DNA of 51,532 nt, taken from positions 1 to 51,532 of the forward strand of contig DATJZV010000153.1 of NCBI GenBank assembly GCA_035498715.1, given 5' to 3'. This document shows, in pieces, positions 8,853 to 16,856 of the stretch. The translations under genes were made by a program, and so were the position numbers. Numbering within the stretch: the stretch's first letter is position 1; each line of letters starts with the position of its first letter. The stretch is from DASPSR01 sp035498715. GTDB lineage: Bacteria; Nitrospirota; UBA9217. The notes below the pieces were generated by a model. It was not told the DNA's origin and made no database searches. It worked only from the letters and a program-made list of their open reading frames with translations.

Positions 8853-9716
8853 ATGAGACCACAGAATATGAAAACAAGGATTTTTTTAGACGGCGGTAAC
8901 CAAGAAGAGACGGAGCGGATAACAAAAATGCTCGGCTTTCTCGATGGTCAGACCACGAATCCAACGCTGATTTCCAAGAATCCCGAGGCCCGCAAGCGCC
9001 TTGAGAGAGGACACAAGTTCAGTGAAAAGGAAATACTCGATTTTTACCGGGACGTGGTTAAGACCATTTCTGGCCTGATCCCGCACGGATCCGTCTCCGT
9101 GGAGGTCTATGCCGATGCTTTTACGTCCGCCGATGCCATGCTTCAGCAGGGAAAGGAGATGTTCTCCTGGATCCCGAATGCGCATGTCAAATTCCCCACG
9201 TCGCGAGAGGGCCTCAAAGCAGCAGAGCGGGCAGTGAATGAGCGGCTCCGCGTGAACTTGACCCTTTGCTTTACTCAGGAACAGGCCGCCGCCGTGTACG
9301 CAGCCACACGAGGTGCGAAAAAAGGCCAGGTGTTCGTTTCTCCCTTTATCGGCAGACTGGACGACCGTGGTGAGAACGGGATGGATGTGATCGACAACAT
9401 CATCAGGATGTACCGGAAGGGCGACGGACACGTGGAAGTTCTGACGGCGAGTGTACGGAACATCGACCACTTTCTCTATGCGCTCAGGCTCGGGTCGGAC
9501 ATCATTACTGCTCCCTATGAAGTTTTAAAAACTTGGGGAGAGAAGGGGATGCCGATGCCCGGAGATACTTATAAATATGATGTGAAATCGTTGAAGCCTA
9601 TTCCCTACCGAGAGATCGAACTCGGCAAAAAATGGGAGGACTACGACATCCACCACGAATTGACGGACAAAGGCATGGAAAGATTCTCAGCGGACTGGAA
9701 CGCCCTGATAAAATAA
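8853..9716 (+). CDS. tal: transaldolase
   Basis: A 287-residue class-I aldolase of the pentose phosphate pathway, which transfers a dihydroxyacetone unit between sugar phosphates. Landmarks in order: LDGQTTNPTLISKNP, the strand VSVEVYAD, the Schiff-base lysine K113 in AHVKFPTS, RVNLTLCFTQEQA, and FVSPFIGRLDD. TAAGGAGCGCAT gives a ribosome site 7 bases before ATG 8853, which favours this start over ATG 8868. It sits between gnd and zwf, so the cluster encodes both oxidative and non-oxidative steps. Confidence 0.9.
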   Translation: MRPQNMKTRIFLDGGNQEETERITKMLGFLDGQTTNPTLISKNPEARKRLERGHKFSEKEILDFYRDVVKTISGLIPHGSVSVEVYADAFTSADAMLQQGKEMFSWIPNAHVKFPTSREGLKAAERAVNERLRVNLTLCFTQEQAAAVYAATRGAKKGQVFVSPFIGRLDDRGENGMDVIDNIIRMYRKGDGHVEVLTASVRNIDHFLYALRLGSDIITAPYEVLKTWGEKGMPMPGDTYKYDVKSLKPIPYREIELGKKWEDYDIHHELTDKGMERFSADWNALIK

Positions 9717-9791
9717 CGAACTGGACGACACATTATGGATGGCCCTCTCGTACAACACAAAACCGCACTGACCGAGACGGAAAGAGGTCGT

Positions 9792-11306
9792 ATGCCGGAG
9801 TACCGCACGGTTGAGAGCTGTGAGATTGAGATTCCGCGGCCGGGAGCTCTGATCATCTTCGGAGCGTCAGGGGACTTGACGAAGAGAAAGCTCTTTCCGT
9901 CGCTGTACCGTCTCTATAAAAACAGGATGCTCGCGGAGCAGTTCTTCATTCTTGGCACAAGCCGCGTCGAGATGACAGGGGAACAGTTCCGCACGGCAAT
10001 GCTCGACGCGGTCAAGACTGCGCTTCCGCGCGATTTCGACCAGCGTATATGGGATGCATTCGCACGCCATATCTACTATGCGACCTTCGACTACGGGGTT
10101 CCCGAATCCTATGCTGTCAGCCTCAGGGACAAGCTCCCGGAGCTAGAGAAAAGGCATCAAACGGGAGGCAACCGGATCTTTTATCTTGCTATCCCTCCCC
10201 CGGTGTTCGAAGAGGTAATCCATAACATGGGCGCTGCAGGCTTATCACGCGAGGACGAGGGTTGCAGCCACATCGTGATAGAGAAACCCTTCGGTCGTGA
10301 CCTCTCCACGGCGCGGAAGCTGAACCGTCTCGTCCATACCTATTTTAAAGAAAGCCAGATTTTTCGCATCGATCACTATCTTGCGAAGGAAACGGTCCAG
10401 AATATCCTCATGTTCCGATTCGCAAATTCCATCTTCGAGCCGCTCTGGAACGAACGGTATGTCGATCACGTCCAGATAACAGCAGCCGAGACCATCGGGA
10501 TTGAGCACCGTGCGGGTTATTATGAGGACGCGGGGGTGCTCCGAGACATGTTCCAGAACCACGTATTCCAAATTCTCTGTCTCACTGCCATGGAACCGCC
10601 AGCAGTATTCATTGCCGATCGGGTGCAGGACGAGAGGGCCAAGGTCATTCGATCCATGAGGCAGTTTGCCCTTAATGCGCTCGTGGAGCAGCTCGTGATT
10701 GGGCAGTACGCCAAGGGGAAGGTTGATGGACAAGAGGTTCCCGGGTACCGCGAAGAGAAGGGGGTTGCAAAAGGGTCGATGACGCCGACCTTCGCCGCAA
10801 TGAAAGTCTTCATCGACAACTGGCGCTGGCACGGAGTTCCTTTTTACCTGCGTTCAGGTAAGCGCCTCGCGAGCAGGAAGACGGAGATCTCCATTCATTT
10901 TAAGGAAGTACCGCACTCCATGTTTCCCGATTCTGTCAGCGGACCTATTGAGCCGAATACAATCGTGTTGAAGATCCAGCCCGACGAAGGCATGAGCATC
11001 ACGTTCCAGTCAAAGCAACCGGGAACAAAGGTCTGTTTGAACCCTGTGCAGATGACCTATTCTTACCCGCGCGGCGTATTGCTCGGTGCCTACGAATGGG
11101 TGCTGCTGGACTGCATGCTCGGCGATCATATGCTCTTCATGCGGGAAGACAGCGTGGAGCTAGCGTGGTCGACGCTCACCCCTGTCCTCGAGACGATCGA
11201 ATCGGCTAACCGCGTACCGCTCGCGACCTACGTCGCGGGATCGAACGGACCCGATGAGGCCGTGCGCCTGATAGAACAGGACGGACGCACCTGGAGGCCG
11301 CTGTGA
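9792..11306 (+). CDS. zwf: glucose-6-phosphate 1-dehydrogenase
   Basis: A 504-residue protein. ATG 9792 has AAAGAGG at good distance, whereas the in-frame ATG 9735 has no ribosome site. It oxidises glucose-6-phosphate to 6-phosphogluconolactone with NAD(P) reduction. Motifs: nucleotide-binding IIFGASGDLTKRKLFP near the N-terminus, the substrate-binding and catalytic RIDHYLAKE, and VPFYLRSGKRL. Its stop overlaps the pgl start by four bases (GTGA), so zwf and pgl are translationally coupled and encode consecutive enzymes. Confidence 0.95.
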   Translation: MPEYRTVESCEIEIPRPGALIIFGASGDLTKRKLFPSLYRLYKNRMLAEQFFILGTSRVEMTGEQFRTAMLDAVKTALPRDFDQRIWDAFARHIYYATFDYGVPESYAVSLRDKLPELEKRHQTGGNRIFYLAIPPPVFEEVIHNMGAAGLSREDEGCSHIVIEKPFGRDLSTARKLNRLVHTYFKESQIFRIDHYLAKETVQNILMFRFANSIFEPLWNERYVDHVQITAAETIGIEHRAGYYEDAGVLRDMFQNHVFQILCLTAMEPPAVFIADRVQDERAKVIRSMRQFALNALVEQLVIGQYAKGKVDGQEVPGYREEKGVAKGSMTPTFAAMKVFIDNWRWHGVPFYLRSGKRLASRKTEISIHFKEVPHSMFPDSVSGPIEPNTIVLKIQPDEGMSITFQSKQPGTKVCLNPVQMTYSYPRGVLLGAYEWVLLDCMLGDHMLFMREDSVELAWSTLTPVLETIESANRVPLATYVAGSNGPDEAVRLIEQDGRTWRPL

Positions 11307-12079
11307 CCGAAATTCAGAGATTACAGGTCCGCGTATTTCAGGATCTGGAAGAGCTGAGCCGTGTTGCTGCCGAATTAATTACTGTGCTTTCAAAAAAAAG
11401 CATCGTTTCTCGTGGCAGATTCGTCGTAGCCCTCTCGGGCGGCTCCACGCCACATCGGCTCTATTCTCTCCTAGGATCACCGCTGTATCGCGACGTCATA
11501 GACTGGTCTCGAGTATATATCTTCTGGACCGATGAACGCTGTGTATCCAAAGACCATGCCGAAAGCAATTACAGACTCGCCCATGACGCGTTTTTGTCTC
11601 GCGTACCGCTTCCCGCCCAAAACATCCACCGGATACGGGGGGAAGATGAGCCCGGTAAGGCAGCCGAAGCGTACGAAGATGAACTGAGAAATTTTTTCAG
11701 CGGCCCCGAAGCCATCGTTTTCGATCTCATCATACTGGGAGTGGGCGAGGACGGACACACGGCCTCCCTTTTCCCTGGCTCTTCCGCTCTCGACGAGAGA
11801 ATGCGGCCTGTCGTTCCAGTCTATTTTCAAGAACCAAAGATAAACCGGGTGACGCTTACGCTACCGGTATTGAACCATGCCGCACAGGTCCTTTTCCTTG
11901 CATCAGGCCGTCCCAAGGCTGCGGCGGTGCACGAGATCGTGGAAGACGGGAATCCGAAGCAATATCCCGCCGGTTTGGTGAAGCCGTTGCAGGGCAGTAT
12001 CATGTGGATGATAGACCAGGAGGCTTCCAGTGCATTGGCCAGGCCGTTTCATACATCAGTATTGAATGAACAAAGATGA
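11303..12079 (+). CDS. pgl: 6-phosphogluconolactonase
   Basis: A 258-residue enzyme that hydrolyses 6-phosphogluconolactone. It starts at GTG 11303 inside the zwf stop (GTGA overlap). Family motifs are VALSGGSTPHRLY (phosphate-binding loop), IFWTDERCVSKDHAESNY, LGVGEDGHTASLFPG and LTLPVLNHAAQVLFLASG, in the usual order for the glucosamine-6-phosphate-isomerase-like fold. It is the last gene of the pentose phosphate run; 76 bases separate it from the small UGA-containing gene. Confidence 0.93.
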   Translation: MTEIQRLQVRVFQDLEELSRVAAELITVLSKKSIVSRGRFVVALSGGSTPHRLYSLLGSPLYRDVIDWSRVYIFWTDERCVSKDHAESNYRLAHDAFLSRVPLPAQNIHRIRGEDEPGKAAEAYEDELRNFFSGPEAIVFDLIILGVGEDGHTASLFPGSSALDERMRPVVPVYFQEPKINRVTLTLPVLNHAAQVLFLASGRPKAAAVHEIVEDGNPKQYPAGLVKPLQGSIMWMIDQEASSALARPFHTSVLNEQR

Positions 12080-12155
12080 CGCTCGCATAGCCTCTGCCAC
12101 CCGGCTTTTATGATATCATATCTCATATATAGATCAGGAAGGAGGTGAAAACAGG

Positions 12156-12278
12156 ATGAAAAAGACGGTGAGCAAGAAAGTTCTCGCCAAAGAGGCTGCC
12201 TACTGGAACACCATGAAACAAATGGCAAAGCAGAATCCTGGTACGGTATGCCACAAATGAAAGGGCTGAAAGAGCTAA
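12156..12278 (+). CDS. putative selenocysteine-containing precursor peptide (SbtA-like), two in-frame UGA
   Basis: A strong ribosome site (AAGGAGGTG, 12140-12148) lies 7 bases before ATG 12156. Read conventionally the frame gives 34 residues ending VCHK at TGA 12258. Read with UGA as selenocysteine it gives 40 residues ending C32-H-K-U35-K-G-U38-K-S, then TAA 12276. A hairpin with a GGUC loop at 12280-12295 sits 16 bases after the second UGA and 25 after the first, which fits bacterial SECIS spacing. The body is basic and helical (MKKTVSKKV; AYWNTMKQMAKQ), like a RiPP leader, with the Cys/Sec core at the end. A radical SAM/SPASM enzyme follows 130 bases later. From family knowledge this resembles the 'selenobiotic' SbtA/SbtM pairs described bioinformatically in Geobacter-type bacteria; I could not run the models. 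The alternative is a 34-residue cysteine peptide. Confidence 0.7.
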
Positions 12279-12279
12279 A

Positions 12280-12295
12280 GTTGCTGGTCAGCAAC
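12280..12295 (+). promoter_or_regulatory. SECIS-like hairpin of the UGA-containing small gene
   Basis: A perfect 6-bp stem, GTTGCT (12280-12285) with AGCAAC (12290-12295), closes a GGTC loop (12286-12289). The E. coli fdhF SECIS apical loop has the same GGUC core that SelB reads. The loop G lies 16 bases after UGA 12267-12269 and 25 after UGA 12258-12260. Its 5' arm begins just after the TAA stop, so it is not constrained as coding sequence. Confidence 0.7.
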
Positions 12296-12408
12296 GAAAC
12301 ATCTGCCGGCAGTTATGACGGGGTCCGGGAGATTTCTGGAATGCAGCCCTCGCCATACCTGCCCGTCTTTTAACTTAATTTCCGGATCTTTTCATCATTT
12401 CATTCACT

Positions 12409-13461
12409 ATGTCTATATCGGCCAATAAACCCTTTGATTTTTTTATCCAGTGGCATCTCACGGAGAGATGCAATCTTTGGTGCAAACACTGTTACCAGGG
12501 CGAACGAAGCATTGACGAGATGTCTCTGCCGGAGGCGAAAAAGGTTATCGCCGAAGTGTCAGCAATGCTTAAGGATTGGTCGGAAACATATGATGTCTCC
12601 TTCTCTCCGAGCTTTAACGTTACCGGCGGCGAGCCGTTCTTGAGGCATGATCTTTTCGATATTCTTGGTGAAATCAAGAGGAACAACTTTGAAATATTTC
12701 TCCTGACGAACGGGACGCTGGTGGACCAGACGCGGAACCGGCTGCTGGCCGATTTGGGCGTCAAGGGCGTCCAGGTGAGCATTGAAGGAGCTGAGGAAGT
12801 CCACGACTTAATCCGAGGTGAAGGGAGTTTTATGGCGTCTGCCGCGGGCATAGAACGTCTCGTAGAAGCCGGCATACCGGTCACGCTGAACGTAACGATC
12901 TCCAATCTGAACTCTGGGCAAATAAAAAAAATTGTAGCGTTCGGCTCTCACATCGGAGCCAAGCGGGTGGGGTTCTCAAGGCTCGTTCCATATGGGAGGG
13001 GGAGGTCCTTGCTGTCTCAGACCCTGAAGCCGGAACAGGTGAAGGGCCTGTACGAGTCGCTCTGGTCACTCGAAATAAAAAGTCTTGAGCTTATTACGGG
13101 AGATCCCCTTGCATCACAGATGAAGCTCAAGTCCAATGGTGACGCGGGAAACACAGCGGTCTCGGGCTGCGCTGCAGGAGTGTCGGGTCTGACGATCCTC
13201 CCCAACGGCAACGTTACCCCGTGCAGAAGGCTTCCGATTTCGCTCGGGAATGTGAGGAGGCACTCGCTCCGCAGGATATGGGCGACATCGCCGATTTTAG
13301 AGGCGCTCAGGGATCGCAGCAGGTATAAGGGGAAGTGCGGAACCTGCAAAAGGTGGGCGCAGTGTAGAGGATGCAGGGCAATCGCGTACGCTTTTTCCCG
13401 TTCCCGGGGAGGGGACGATTTCCTCGCTGATGACCCGCAGTGTTTTCTTAATGCGGGATAA
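12409..13461 (+). CDS. radical SAM/SPASM peptide maturase (SbtM-like)
   Basis: A 350-residue enzyme. The radical SAM cluster motif is C21-NLW-C25-KH-C28, followed by the SAM-binding NVTGGEPFLRHDL and the LLTNGTLV strand. The C-terminus is a SPASM domain: GCAAGVSGLTILPNGNVTPC, then CGTCKRWAQCRGCRA and a last Cys in DDPQCF, enough ligands for auxiliary iron-sulfur clusters. SPASM enzymes of this size usually modify ribosomal peptides. The short UGA-containing gene just upstream is the obvious substrate, which makes the pair look like the selenobiotic family; a heme-d1/AHbA-type or PqqE-like role is the alternative. No strong ribosome site precedes ATG 12409. No transporter or protease gene is adjacent. 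Confidence 0.8.
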   Translation: MSISANKPFDFFIQWHLTERCNLWCKHCYQGERSIDEMSLPEAKKVIAEVSAMLKDWSETYDVSFSPSFNVTGGEPFLRHDLFDILGEIKRNNFEIFLLTNGTLVDQTRNRLLADLGVKGVQVSIEGAEEVHDLIRGEGSFMASAAGIERLVEAGIPVTLNVTISNLNSGQIKKIVAFGSHIGAKRVGFSRLVPYGRGRSLLSQTLKPEQVKGLYESLWSLEIKSLELITGDPLASQMKLKSNGDAGNTAVSGCAAGVSGLTILPNGNVTPCRRLPISLGNVRRHSLRRIWATSPILEALRDRSRYKGKCGTCKRWAQCRGCRAIAYAFSRSRGGDDFLADDPQCFLNAG

Positions 13462-13746
13462 TCGCAAGGGAGAGATTGAAAAAGGGAGAACAAGACGACA
13501 TTATGATCTTTAGGCATCTCTCCACCGTCACAGCCGAGCTAGATGGATATTGTTATCGTCTATTCGGATGCCTTCGGGCAGGCGTATTTTGAGATAGAGG
13601 AATTGCTTGCCGTAGATGTCTTTCGGGATGCTGAAACGCGCTGTAGAAGTTCTCGGGTTCCACTTCATGGCGTTTTGCTTGAAGGTTACTGCCGAGAGAT
13701 CAGTTTTCCGCCGGAGCGCTTGTGCGCAACGAAAAACCAATTTTCG
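13462..13746. other. intergenic stretch, no convincing gene
   Basis: Between the radical SAM stop and the pal promoter there is no RNA gene or clear repeat. A minus-strand frame at 13528-13740 (70 codons, TTG start, or 46 codons from ATG 13668) contains RFSIPKDIYGKQFLYLKIRL, vaguely like a small basic protein, but it lacks a ribosome site and I recognise no family. Confidence 0.4.
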
Positions 13747-13775
13747 TTGACAACTTTTAGGTTGTATGCTATCTT
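13747..13775 (+). promoter_or_regulatory. sigma-70 promoter of pal
   Basis: TTGACA (13747-13752), a 17-base spacer and TATCTT (13770-13775) form a near-consensus housekeeping promoter. The predicted start is about 95 bases upstream of the pal ATG. Confidence 0.7.
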
Positions 13776-13875
13776 AACATAAGCAACTCGATGCAATAAT
13801 ATTCGCCTCATATCATGTCTTTACTTTTCCGATGATCAATACAGAACGATAATACTACAATCTGAGGAGGATTCC

Positions 13876-14418
13876 ATGAAGAACAGAAGCGCATTATATC
13901 TCGTATTTATTTTGTCATTCAGTATGCTGACGCTCTGGGGTTGTCCCAAAAAGGCAGAAGTGACTGCAGCGCCTGAGCAGAAGGAAGCGCCTGCACCTGC
14001 CCCGCAGGAAGAGGCAAAACCGGAAGTGGCTCCGGCACCAGCTCCTGCGAAAGAAGAGGTCAAGGAGCACGCTGCTGCCGCAGTCGAGGGGCCTCAGGCG
14101 GTTTATTTTGATTTCGACAAGTCCTTTATTCGTGACGACGCAAAGCCGGTCATGAAAGCCAACGCTGAGTGGCTCAAGGCCCATCCCAAGGTAAAGATCA
14201 GGATCGAAGGCAACTGCGACGAGCGCGGCACAAAAGAGTACAACCAGGCCCTAGGCCAGCGTCGCGCCGCAAGCGCCAAGAAGTATCTTACCGATATGGG
14301 CATTGCAGCCAGCCGCATCTCGCTCATCAGCTACGGCAAGGAAAAGCCGATCTGCACCGAGAGCAACGAAACATGCTGGCAGAAGAACAGGCGTGACGAT
14401 TTTGCTGTGAGCGAATAG
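13876..14418 (+). CDS. pal: peptidoglycan-associated lipoprotein Pal
   Basis: A 180-residue outer-membrane lipoprotein with lipobox LWGC (Cys at residue 23). A long Ala/Pro/Glu-rich linker (residues 30-70) reaches through the periplasm. The OmpA-like domain begins at VYFDFDKSFIRDDAKP and has the peptidoglycan-binding core EGNCDERGTKEYNQALGQRRA. Pal anchors the outer membrane to peptidoglycan and works with TolB. GAGGAGGATTCC gives a strong ribosome site. cpoB/ybgF follows, as in Tol-Pal operons, but tolQRAB are not in the window. Confidence 0.92.
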   Translation: MKNRSALYLVFILSFSMLTLWGCPKKAEVTAAPEQKEAPAPAPQEEAKPEVAPAPAPAKEEVKEHAAAAVEGPQAVYFDFDKSFIRDDAKPVMKANAEWLKAHPKVKIRIEGNCDERGTKEYNQALGQRRAASAKKYLTDMGIAASRISLISYGKEKPICTESNETCWQKNRRDDFAVSE

Positions 14419-14436
14419 AATTACACCTTACACATT

Positions 14437-14484
14437 ACGGCGTGGGGAGAGGGGGATTGCGACGTTCCTTTCACTCCACGCCGT
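14437..14484. other. inverted repeat between pal and cpoB
   Basis: ACGGCGTGG (14437-14445) pairs perfectly with CCACGCCGT (14476-14484) across a 30-base loop. There is no T-run after it, so it may reduce read-through or protect the pal mRNA rather than terminate fully. Confidence 0.5.
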
Positions 14485-14563
14485 GCGTTTATCGTGGTGC
14501 AACTCATTTGTTGCCGTACGGCGATCGAATGATGACGCTTGAACGCGCTCTATGCTAACCGAT

Positions 14564-15379
14564 ATGAAACCCAGGACACTATTCATACTTACATTCCTCG
14601 TTACACTCACGGCGTGCGCACCACAGGCCGAACTGGTGAAGACTCAGTCTGCGGTGTCCAATGTGCGCGAAGACTCAAAAGCAACAAAGGCACAGGTTCA
14701 GGAACTGCAGCGGCGTGTCGACGCCATTGATGAGAATGTCAAGGGTACGGTCGATGCGCAAAAGGTCATGGCCGACTACGGTGCTAAAACAGACCAACTC
14801 TCAACGGATATCCAGATCCTCCAAGGGAAGCTTGAGGAAAATAACTTCCGCATCCAAGAGCTCGCGCAGAAACTCGACGATAAGAGCTTCAAAATATCCG
14901 AGCTCTCGGCCAGGGTAGATGAGCTTGAGGCCAGGACAAAGTCGCTTGCTACCGGCACATCGAGTGTGTCGACAGGACCGGCCGGGACCGTGCCGAAGAC
15001 CATAGGACCGTCAGAAGCCTATCGCCAGGCCATGAACGACTATAACAGCGGCAACTTCGATCTTGCCCTTGCCGGATTTCAAAACTATCTTACGCAGTTT
15101 CCCACGACGAGCCAGGCAGATAGCGCGCAGTACTGGGTGGGCGAATGCTATTATGCGAAAAAGGATTTCCCCAAGGCCGTTGATGCCTTTTCAAAAGTAG
15201 TTAAAAACTATCCCAAGAGCGAAAAAGTGGCCGGTGCAAAACTCAAGATCGGTTACTCCTACCTTAACGAAAGAAATACCTCGAAAGCCAAAGAATATTT
15301 AAACAAGGTTGTCAAGGAATATCCCGGTACCAAAGAGGCACAGCTTGCCAAGGAAAAACTTCGCAAGATGGGGAAGTAA
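14564..15379 (+). CDS. cpoB: Tol-Pal system protein CpoB/YbgF-like lipoprotein
   Basis: A 271-residue protein. ATG 14564 (MKPRTL) is preferred over ATG 14552, as it gives a compact lipoprotein signal with lipobox LTAC. A coiled coil spans about residues 30-130 (heptads such as VQELQRRVDAIDEN and LEENNFRIQELAQKLDD). The C-terminal half has TPR repeats: YNSGNFDLALAGFQNYL, YYAKKDFPKAVDAFSKV and YLNERNTSKAKEYLNKV. This layout is that of YbgF/CpoB, which coordinates Tol-Pal with peptidoglycan synthesis. Unlike E. coli CpoB it appears lipidated. It is 145 bases after pal. Confidence 0.85.
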   Translation: MKPRTLFILTFLVTLTACAPQAELVKTQSAVSNVREDSKATKAQVQELQRRVDAIDENVKGTVDAQKVMADYGAKTDQLSTDIQILQGKLEENNFRIQELAQKLDDKSFKISELSARVDELEARTKSLATGTSSVSTGPAGTVPKTIGPSEAYRQAMNDYNSGNFDLALAGFQNYLTQFPTTSQADSAQYWVGECYYAKKDFPKAVDAFSKVVKNYPKSEKVAGAKLKIGYSYLNERNTSKAKEYLNKVVKEYPGTKEAQLAKEKLRKMGK

Positions 15380-15459
15380 TTCCTTTTATTACGTGCGATG
15401 CCTTCTCGGACATCTCAATGCCTACCCATTTTTTTTACCTCGCGATATGCCATCATCAC

Positions 15460-15505
15460 TGTAGTAAATGCTACATAGACGTAATCAGACGCTCCAGCAG
15501 CGTCT
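15460..15505. promoter_or_regulatory. two adjacent inverted repeats upstream of cusC
   Basis: TGTAG (15460-15464) pairs with CTACA (15471-15475), and 11 bases on AGACGCT (15487-15493) pairs with AGCGTCT (15499-15505). They lie 100-145 bases before the cusC start. They could be regulator sites or a transcript hairpin; no regulator gene is adjacent. Confidence 0.35.
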
Positions 15506-15605
15506 ACGGCCATTCCTGAAATAATCCTAACCTGTTGAAATGTGATGGAATACTTAAAAAGCATTTTTGGTCCGAGCATTGCATTTCTCTCTTAGGAGGA
15601 CAATA

Positions 15606-16856
15606 ATGAGGACAATACTCATCATTATTAGTATGGTTGCACTTTTTACAGTACCCACAACCTCACGGGCCGATGAGGCCGCGGTAACCCTCAAAGAACT
15701 GGAACAGGAAGCGCTCAATAATAATCCTGAGATAGGCATGGCTGGGAAAAAGGCGGAGTCGGCGGAAGAGAAGAAGTCGCTCGCTGCTGCCATGCCCGAC
15801 CCCATGATCGGGTATATGATCCAGAATGTGGGGGCATTGGGAACTTCCACGGTCGGCAAGGACCCGATGAGCATGCAGGGATTTGTGATTTCTCAGGAGA
15901 TTCCTTTCCCTGGCAAGCTCTCGGTCAAAGGTAGCGCTGCTCGAAAAATTGCAGAGCGCGAGCAGGACAATGCCAGCGCTACCAGACTCAGGATTCTGAG
16001 CGATTTGAGGAATGCATACTACGACTATTACTTTGCCTACCGGTCCCTGGACATCCTCGGCCAGAACAAGGAGATCATGAAGAACTTCGAGCACGTGGCA
16101 GAGACGCGCTATGCCACGGGCCAGGGTCTGCAGCAGGACGTGCTGCGTGCGCAGATCGAAGTCTCCATGTTGATCGAACGAATCTCCATGGAGGAGCAGA
16201 CGCTGGAGACCACGCGGGCCGCCGTCAACAGGCTTGTCGGCCGGGACCCGCGCTCGGCACTGGGAAGGCCTGCAGATGTCCTGGCTATGACCTTGCCGAT
16301 GGGTCTCGATCAGATGAGCGCTATGGCCCTGGAGCATTCGCCCATGCTTGATGCCCAGAAGCGCATGGTAGAGGAGAGCGAGTACGACCTTTCTCTGAGC
16401 AAGCGCGAATATCTGCCCGACATGGTGGTCTCGGTTGGGCGGTTCGACCGCGGTGACTTCCAGGACGTGTGGCAGGCGAGTGTCTTATTCAAAGTGCCGC
16501 TCTATTTCTGGAACAAGTCCACAGGCGTGCGCGCGGCGTCAGCGGACTTGCACTCGGCCCGTTACGCATACGAAGCATCGAAGCTGGCTCTCCTCACCCG
16601 TGTGCATGATCTCTATTCCATGGCCAAGACCTCGGAGCACCATATACACCTGTACGAGTCGGGGATCATACCCCAGGCAAGACTGGCCCTGCAGTCAGCA
16701 ACATCCAACTATCAGGTCGGAAAGACCGACTTCCTGTCGCTCCTGGAGAATGAGACGGTGTTGCTCAAATACCAGCTTGCCTACGAGGAGCAGCTGGTGA
16801 ACCTCAACAAGACAATGGCCATGATTTCCGAGGTTATCGGAGAAAACCATGAGTAA
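15606..16856 (+). CDS. cusC: TolC-family outer-membrane channel of copper/silver efflux (CusC-like)
   Basis: A 416-residue protein. ATG 15606 follows TTAGGAGGACAATA, a strong ribosome site; the longer frame from TTG 15567 is not needed. A signal peptide (ILIIISMVALFTVP, cleavage near SRA-DE) is followed by two outer-membrane efflux repeats with long helices: ALNNNPEIGMAGKKAESAEE, DLRNAYYDYYFAYR, and later HSPMLDAQKRMVEESEYDL with YQVGKTDFLSLLENE. It forms the outer-membrane exit duct for the RND pump. Its 3' end overlaps the adaptor start by eight bases. Confidence 0.85.
   Translation: MRTILIIISMVALFTVPTTSRADEAAVTLKELEQEALNNNPEIGMAGKKAESAEEKKSLAAAMPDPMIGYMIQNVGALGTSTVGKDPMSMQGFVISQEIPFPGKLSVKGSAARKIAEREQDNASATRLRILSDLRNAYYDYYFAYRSLDILGQNKEIMKNFEHVAETRYATGQGLQQDVLRAQIEVSMLIERISMEEQTLETTRAAVNRLVGRDPRSALGRPADVLAMTLPMGLDQMSAMALEHSPMLDAQKRMVEESEYDLSLSKREYLPDMVVSVGRFDRGDFQDVWQASVLFKVPLYFWNKSTGVRAASADLHSARYAYEASKLALLTRVHDLYSMAKTSEHHIHLYESGIIPQARLALQSATSNYQVGKTDFLSLLENETVLLKYQLAYEEQLVNLNKTMAMISEVIGENHE

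Noticed and set aside
13528..13740. Minus-strand 70-codon frame
   Set aside because: TTG start, no ribosome site, no recognised family, and it lies right beside the pal promoter; kept only as a note.
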